Origin: an uncultured Rickettsiales bacterium
GTDB lineage: Bacteria; Pseudomonadota; Alphaproteobacteria; Rickettsiales; UBA1997
Length of the DNA: 8,648 bases
Direction: 5' to 3'
Assembly (NCBI GenBank): GCA_944390875.1
Contig: CALXRO010000037.1
Coordinates: 1 to 8,648, forward strand
In this document: positions 5,703-8,648 of the stretch, one piece after another
Position numbering within the stretch: the first letter of the stretch is position 1
How the letters are laid out: each line of letters opens with the position of its first letter
Program-made: the position numbers and the translations under genes
Notes under the pieces: generated by a model
Databases searched by the model: none
What the model was told of the DNA's origin: nothing
Seen by the model: only the letters and a program-made list of their open reading frames with translations

Positions 5703-6725
5703 TTAAGATTGGAAAAGTCCATTTCCTCTCTTAATACCAAGATGTTCACAAGCTATATCAGTAATAACTCTTCCTTTTGGTGTTTTATTCAAAAAACCGC
5801 ATTGTATTAGATAAGGTTCTATTGTATCTTCTATTGAATCGCGCTCTTCAGATAAAGCGGCGGCTATTGTATCAATTCCAACTGGCCCACCATGATAATT
5901 ATTTGCTATAAATGTTAAATATTTTATATCAGAACTATCCAGCCCAATTTTATCTATATTTAATCTATCCAAAGACGTATCAACAATTTCTTTATCTATG
6001 GTTTTCTTATTGGCAACTATAGCAAAATCTCTAACTCTTTTTAATAATCTTATTGCTATTCTTGCAGTACCTCTAGACCTTTTTGCTATTTCAAAAGCAG
6101 CATTATCGTCTATATTAACATTAAGTATTTTTGCATCTCTTGTTATTATTCTTGACAATTCGTCTGGTCTATAAAAATTAAGTTTTAGAGGTATACCAAA
6201 TCTATCCCTTAAAGGATTTGATAAAAGTCCAAGTCTTGTTGTTGCCGCCACAAGAGTAAACTTTGGCAAGTCTATTTTTATTGTTCTAGCAGCAGGTCCT
6301 TCGCCTATTATTATATCAAGTTTAAAATCCTCCATAGCAGAATAAAGCACTTCTTCAACTGTACTATGTAATCTATGTATTTCATCTATAAACAAAACAT
6401 CGTTAGGTTGAAGATTTGTAAGTATTGCTGCTAAATCACCAGCTTTTGACAATATAGGCCCAGATGTACTCTTAAAACCTACTCCCATTTCATTTGCTAT
6501 TATGTGTGATAAGGTTGTTTTACCTAATCCAGGAGGGCCATAAAACAAAGTATGATCAAGGCTTTCAGATCGAATTTTTGCCGCTTCTAAAAATACCTTT
6601 AAATTATGTTTTGTTTCTTCTTGACCTATAAAATCATTGAGATTTAATGGCCTTAAAGAGTTTTCAAGACCCGCATCTAGCTTACTTTTATTGGTATTTT
6701 TTACTATGTTGTCATTTAAATTCAT
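5703..6725 (-). CDS. ruvB: Holliday junction branch-migration ATPase RuvB
   Basis: RuvB is the AAA+ hexameric motor that, with RuvA, drives branch migration of Holliday junctions before RuvC resolves them. The 340 residues match the usual length. Visible are the N-terminal LRPLNLNDFIGQ box (24-35), Walker A GPPGLGKT (63-70), Walker B DEIH (114-117), sensor-1 region AATT (160-163) and arginine-finger segment PLRDRFG (171-177). The sensor-2 region RGTARIAIRLLKR (218-230) and a C-terminal winged-helix domain ending in PKGRV (316-320) complete it. The sensor-2 segment is normally RGTPRIANRLL; here Pro becomes Ala and Asn becomes Ile, while the Arg is kept. It begins 9 nt after an acidic-protein gene on the same strand, probably co-transcribed, with no SD. 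RuvA, often upstream of ruvB, is absent at this place. Identity is secure. Confidence 0.98.
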   Translation of the reverse strand: MNLNDNIVKNTNKSKLDAGLENSLRPLNLNDFIGQEETKHNLKVFLEAAKIRSESLDHTLFYGPPGLGKTTLSHIIANEMGVGFKSTSGPILSKAGDLAAILTNLQPNDVLFIDEIHRLHSTVEEVLYSAMEDFKLDIIIGEGPAARTIKIDLPKFTLVAATTRLGLLSNPLRDRFGIPLKLNFYRPDELSRIITRDAKILNVNIDDNAAFEIAKRSRGTARIAIRLLKRVRDFAIVANKKTIDKEIVDTSLDRLNIDKIGLDSSDIKYLTFIANNYHGGPVGIDTIAAALSEERDSIEDTIEPYLIQCGFLNKTPKGRVITDIACEHLGIKRGNGLFQS

Positions 6726-6734
6726 AATTATTTC

Positions 6735-7232
6735 TTATCTTTTTTCTTTAGGTTCATCAACAATACCTGTTAAATCAACCTTAATTTGATTATCATTAAC
6801 AAGTTCTTCCATTTGAAAGTCAAATTCTTCTTTTTCTTTAGCTTTTAAAGCTTTTATTTCTTCCTCTTTTTTACTTATTGCCACAAGATCTTCATCAAGA
6901 AATTCAATATTATTTTTGTTATCATTTAATATATAATAAAGATCGATTTGATCTTGATCAATTTTTTCAAAGTCTTTATAATTTATAGAGCTAAAATCCA
7001 TACCATCAAATATAAAACTTTCTTTTAATTTTTCTTCTTCACTTTTTTCTTTATCATTCTCGTCGTCTTCAACATCATCTTCATCCTCTTCATTATCAAT
7101 ATTTTCAACTTCTTCCATTTCTTGTTCTGATTCACTTTCATTTGATTCTTGTTTTTCACTTACATCATCCTCTGTAATATCTTTATTTTCAAAGTTAGTT
7201 TCTTCTTTGATTTCTCGGGTTTGTTCTGTCAT
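6735..7232 (-). CDS. highly acidic, probably disordered protein of unknown function
   Basis: The 165 residues are dominated by charge. About half of residues 1-73 are Glu or Asp, with runs such as NEEDEDDVEDDEND (47-60). This strongly suggests an unstructured polyanionic region. Residues 74-120 are less biased (IFDGMDFSSINYKDF, then a DLYYILND segment) and may form a short folded element or binding motif. Residues about 120-145 are a Lys/Glu heptad-like helix, and the tail ends EPKEKR. There is no signal peptide or membrane segment, so it is likely cytoplasmic. I do not recognise the family. GrpE was considered because its N-terminus is acidic and it often neighbours rph in alphaproteobacteria, but the GrpE coiled coil and FENYRKR-type motif are missing. 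The gene lies 9 nt before ruvB, and a perfect TATAAT lies about 30 bp before its ATG. The long open frame and promoter support coding. Confidence 0.75.
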   Translation of the reverse strand: MTEQTREIKEETNFENKDITEDDVSEKQESNESESEQEMEEVENIDNEEDEDDVEDDENDKEKSEEEKLKESFIFDGMDFSSINYKDFEKIDQDQIDLYYILNDNKNNIEFLDEDLVAISKKEEEIKALKAKEKEEFDFQMEELVNDNQIKVDLTGIVDEPKEKR

Positions 7233-7261
7233 TTTTATAGTAAATAAATTTATTAAGACTT

Positions 7262-7289
7262 ATTATATTTTTTTAAAAAGGAAAGTAAA
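7262..7289 (-). promoter_or_regulatory. sigma70-type promoter for the acidic gene-ruvB unit
   Basis: On the minus strand TTTACT (7289-7284) is separated by 16 bp from a perfect TATAAT (7267-7262). The inferred start near 7255 gives a leader of roughly 23 nt before the ATG at 7232. It stands back to back with the rph promoter, with no overlap. Confidence 0.5.
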
Positions 7290-7304
7290 GTTTAAAAATA
7301 ATCA

Positions 7305-7333
7305 TTGACAACTAAAAGAAAAAAGAGTGTACT
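7305..7333 (+). promoter_or_regulatory. sigma70-type promoter for rph-map
   Basis: A perfect TTGACA (7305-7310) is followed after 17 bp by TGTACT (7328-7333, 4 of 6 consensus positions). The start would be near 7340, giving a leader of about 19 nt before the ATG at 7359. The TTG of this hexamer can be read as an upstream start codon for rph, but its promoter role explains it better. Confidence 0.5.
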
Positions 7334-7358
7334 TAACAGTATAAAATTTATCTTAAAA

Positions 7359-8072
7359 ATGTTAAGACCATCAAATAGAAAAATAGATGAGTTAAGAGAA
7401 ATTGAAATCCAAACAGATATCAATAGATATGCTGAAGGGTCATGTCTGATTTACTGTGGTAACACGCAAGTTATATGTACTGCAACGGTTGAAGATAAAG
7501 TACCATCTTTTATAAAAGGAACAGGAGAAGGCTGGATAACTGCAGAATACAACATGATTCCAAGAGCAACTGACAAAAGGGTTAATAGAGACAGAGAAAA
7601 AACAAATAGTCGTTCTCTTGAAATACAAAGGCTAATAGGTAGATCACTAAGGGCGGCTGTTGATATGAAAAAATTAGGTGAAAGACAAATAATAATTGAT
7701 TGTGATGTTATACAAGCTGATGGCGGTACTAGATGTGCTTCAATAACTGGTGGTTTTGTAGCTATGTACCTAGCTGCAAATTATTTATTAAAACAAAAAA
7801 TAATTAAAGAATTACCAATAAAGAATTTTATCGCAGCAGTATCATGTGGTATATATAAAAAAGTATGTATGTTGGACTTTGATTATGAAGAAGATAGTAA
7901 TTGTGATGTTGATGTGAATTTTATATTAAATGATAAAGAGGAAATAATAGAAGTACAAGGTACAGCTGAAGGTAATCCTTTTAATTTTTCTAAATTTGAA
8001 GAGTTGTTTATTTTAGCTAGAAAGGGCATTAGTATTTTAATATCAAAACAAAAAGAAGTTTTAGGACTATAA
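7359..8072 (+). CDS. rph: ribonuclease PH, phosphorolytic tRNA 3'-end nuclease
   Basis: RNase PH trims nucleotides 3' of the CCA end of tRNA precursors, using phosphate and releasing nucleoside diphosphates. It acts as a hexameric ring. With the ATG at 7359 the protein has 237 residues, matching the 238 of E. coli, and begins MLRPSNRK, the family's usual RPSGR-type opening. Visible signatures are AEGSCLIYCGNTQVIC (25-40), GEGWITAEYNMIPRAT (56-71), a conserved basic segment around SRSLEIQRLIGRSLR (84-98), phosphate-binding GGTR (122-125) and the acidic LDFDYEEDS...DVDVN stretch (172-187). The frame is open to a TTG at 7305, adding 18 residues, but the family start and the promoter argue against using it. 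No SD is visible before 7359. The stop codon shares one base with the map start (TAATG), implying translational coupling. In many alphaproteobacteria rdgB, not map, follows rph. Confidence 0.95.
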   Translation: MLRPSNRKIDELREIEIQTDINRYAEGSCLIYCGNTQVICTATVEDKVPSFIKGTGEGWITAEYNMIPRATDKRVNRDREKTNSRSLEIQRLIGRSLRAAVDMKKLGERQIIIDCDVIQADGGTRCASITGGFVAMYLAANYLLKQKIIKELPIKNFIAAVSCGIYKKVCMLDFDYEEDSNCDVDVNFILNDKEEIIEVQGTAEGNPFNFSKFEELFILARKGISILISKQKEVLGL

Positions 8073-8648
8073 TGGCAATAAAAATATATAATGATGAAGA
8101 TTTTGTTGGTCTAAGAAAATCAGGAAAGCTTGCAGCAGAAACATTAGATTATATAACAGAATTTGTTATTGAAGGAGTAAGTACATTAAAATTAAATGAC
8201 TTATGTGATGAATTTATTAACGATAATGGTGGTATATCAGCTTGTATTGGCTACAATGGCTATCCAAAATCTGTTTGTATATCTGTAAATCATGTTATTT
8301 GTCATGGCATACCAAGTGAAACAAAAATTCTAAAAAATGGTGATATTTTAAATATAGATGTTACAACAATAGTTGATGGTTATTATGGTGATACTAGTAG
8401 AATGTATTATGTTGGTGAGCCAAGTATAAAAGCAAAGAGATTATGTGAGGTTACATACAATTCCTTAATGTTAGCAATAGAACAAGTTAAACCTGGTAAC
8501 CATATTGGGGATATTGGATACACTATTCAAAGTTATGTGGAGCCACTTGGTTTTTCTGTTGTTAGAGATTATTGCGGTCATGGAACTGGTAAAAAATTTC
8601 ATGATGAACCTCAAGTAAGCCATTTTGGGAAAAAGGGCAGTGGTATAA
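8072..8648 (+). CDS. map: methionine aminopeptidase, type I (3' end outside window)
   Basis: This enzyme removes the initiator methionine from nascent proteins as a dinuclear metal hydrolase. The window holds 192 codons plus one base. The type I enzyme has about 264 residues in E. coli, so roughly the last quarter is missing. Visible are ACIGYNGYPKSVCISVN (57-73) with the following CHGIP (77-81, substrate-contact H78), metal ligands D96 (NIDVT) and D107 (YGDTSR), and the CGHGTGKKFHDEP segment (168-180) with ligand H170. The two glutamate ligands expected near residues 204 and 235 lie beyond the edge. There is no N-terminal zinc-finger extension. The ATG overlaps the rph stop by one base, with no independent SD, so translation probably reinitiates from rph. 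Identity is secure; completeness cannot be judged. Confidence 0.96.
   Translation, partial: MAIKIYNDEDFVGLRKSGKLAAETLDYITEFVIEGVSTLKLNDLCDEFINDNGGISACIGYNGYPKSVCISVNHVICHGIPSETKILKNGDILNIDVTTIVDGYYGDTSRMYYVGEPSIKAKRLCEVTYNSLMLAIEQVKPGNHIGDIGYTIQSYVEPLGFSVVRDYCGHGTGKKFHDEPQVSHFGKKGSGI

Noticed and set aside
6735..7232. Identity of the acidic protein as GrpE
   Set aside because: The acidic N-terminus and the rph neighbourhood fit, but the GrpE coiled coil and FENYRKR-type motif are absent.
7305..7358. 18-residue N-terminal extension of RNase PH from a TTG
   Set aside because: The family start is at MLRPS, no SD is correctly spaced before the TTG, and the TTG belongs to a consensus -35 hexamer.
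7440..7628. Minus-strand open frame opposite rph
   Set aside because: It is short, antisense to conserved RNase PH motifs and has no SD.

Overview
The window comes from a very AT-rich bacterial chromosome carrying ordinary housekeeping genes. Several features suggest a host-associated alphaproteobacterium, perhaps of the Rickettsiales or Holosporales type. FtsZ ends in an IPAYLRK peptide close to the alphaproteobacterial IPAFLRR, and RNase PH reads like alphaproteobacterial versions. The proteins are rich in Lys, Asn and Ile, and SD-like ribosome sites are scarce. The lineage is inferred from motifs only. TGG encodes Trp, so the standard bacterial code applies. Every complete gene ends in TAA.

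Left block (1-4960, + strand): the tail of an unidentified gene, then a compact ftsA-ftsZ-priA run. FtsA and FtsZ build the division ring. FtsZ is followed after 4 nt by the replication-restart helicase PriA, which is an unusual partner and appears to lack its winged-helix domain.

Middle (about 4950-5702): this is the least ordinary part. The end of priA lies in the first of two identical 35-bp direct repeats 66 bp apart, separated by a 31-bp unique stretch. The geometry resembles a one-spacer CRISPR array with type II-like spacing, although other origins are possible. The second repeat contains the stop codon of a small minus-strand gene for a probable exported protein, faintly like FliL. 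Beyond it is a 295-bp AT-rich non-coding stretch. It holds a strong hairpin-plus-T8 terminator on the + strand with a promoter-like sequence just upstream, so a small RNA of about 60 nt is possible.

Right block: on the minus strand, a gene for a very acidic, unrecognised 165-aa protein is followed after 9 nt by ruvB, the Holliday-junction branch-migration motor. ruvA is not visible. Divergently, rph (RNase PH) overlaps map (methionine aminopeptidase) by one base, and map runs off the window. A compact divergent promoter region (7262-7333) lies between the two units. A perfect TTGACA there probably explains why rph can be opened with a spurious upstream TTG start.

Overall the window links cell division, DNA restart and repair, and RNA and protein maturation. 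No transposase, tRNA, rRNA or cas gene is visible.
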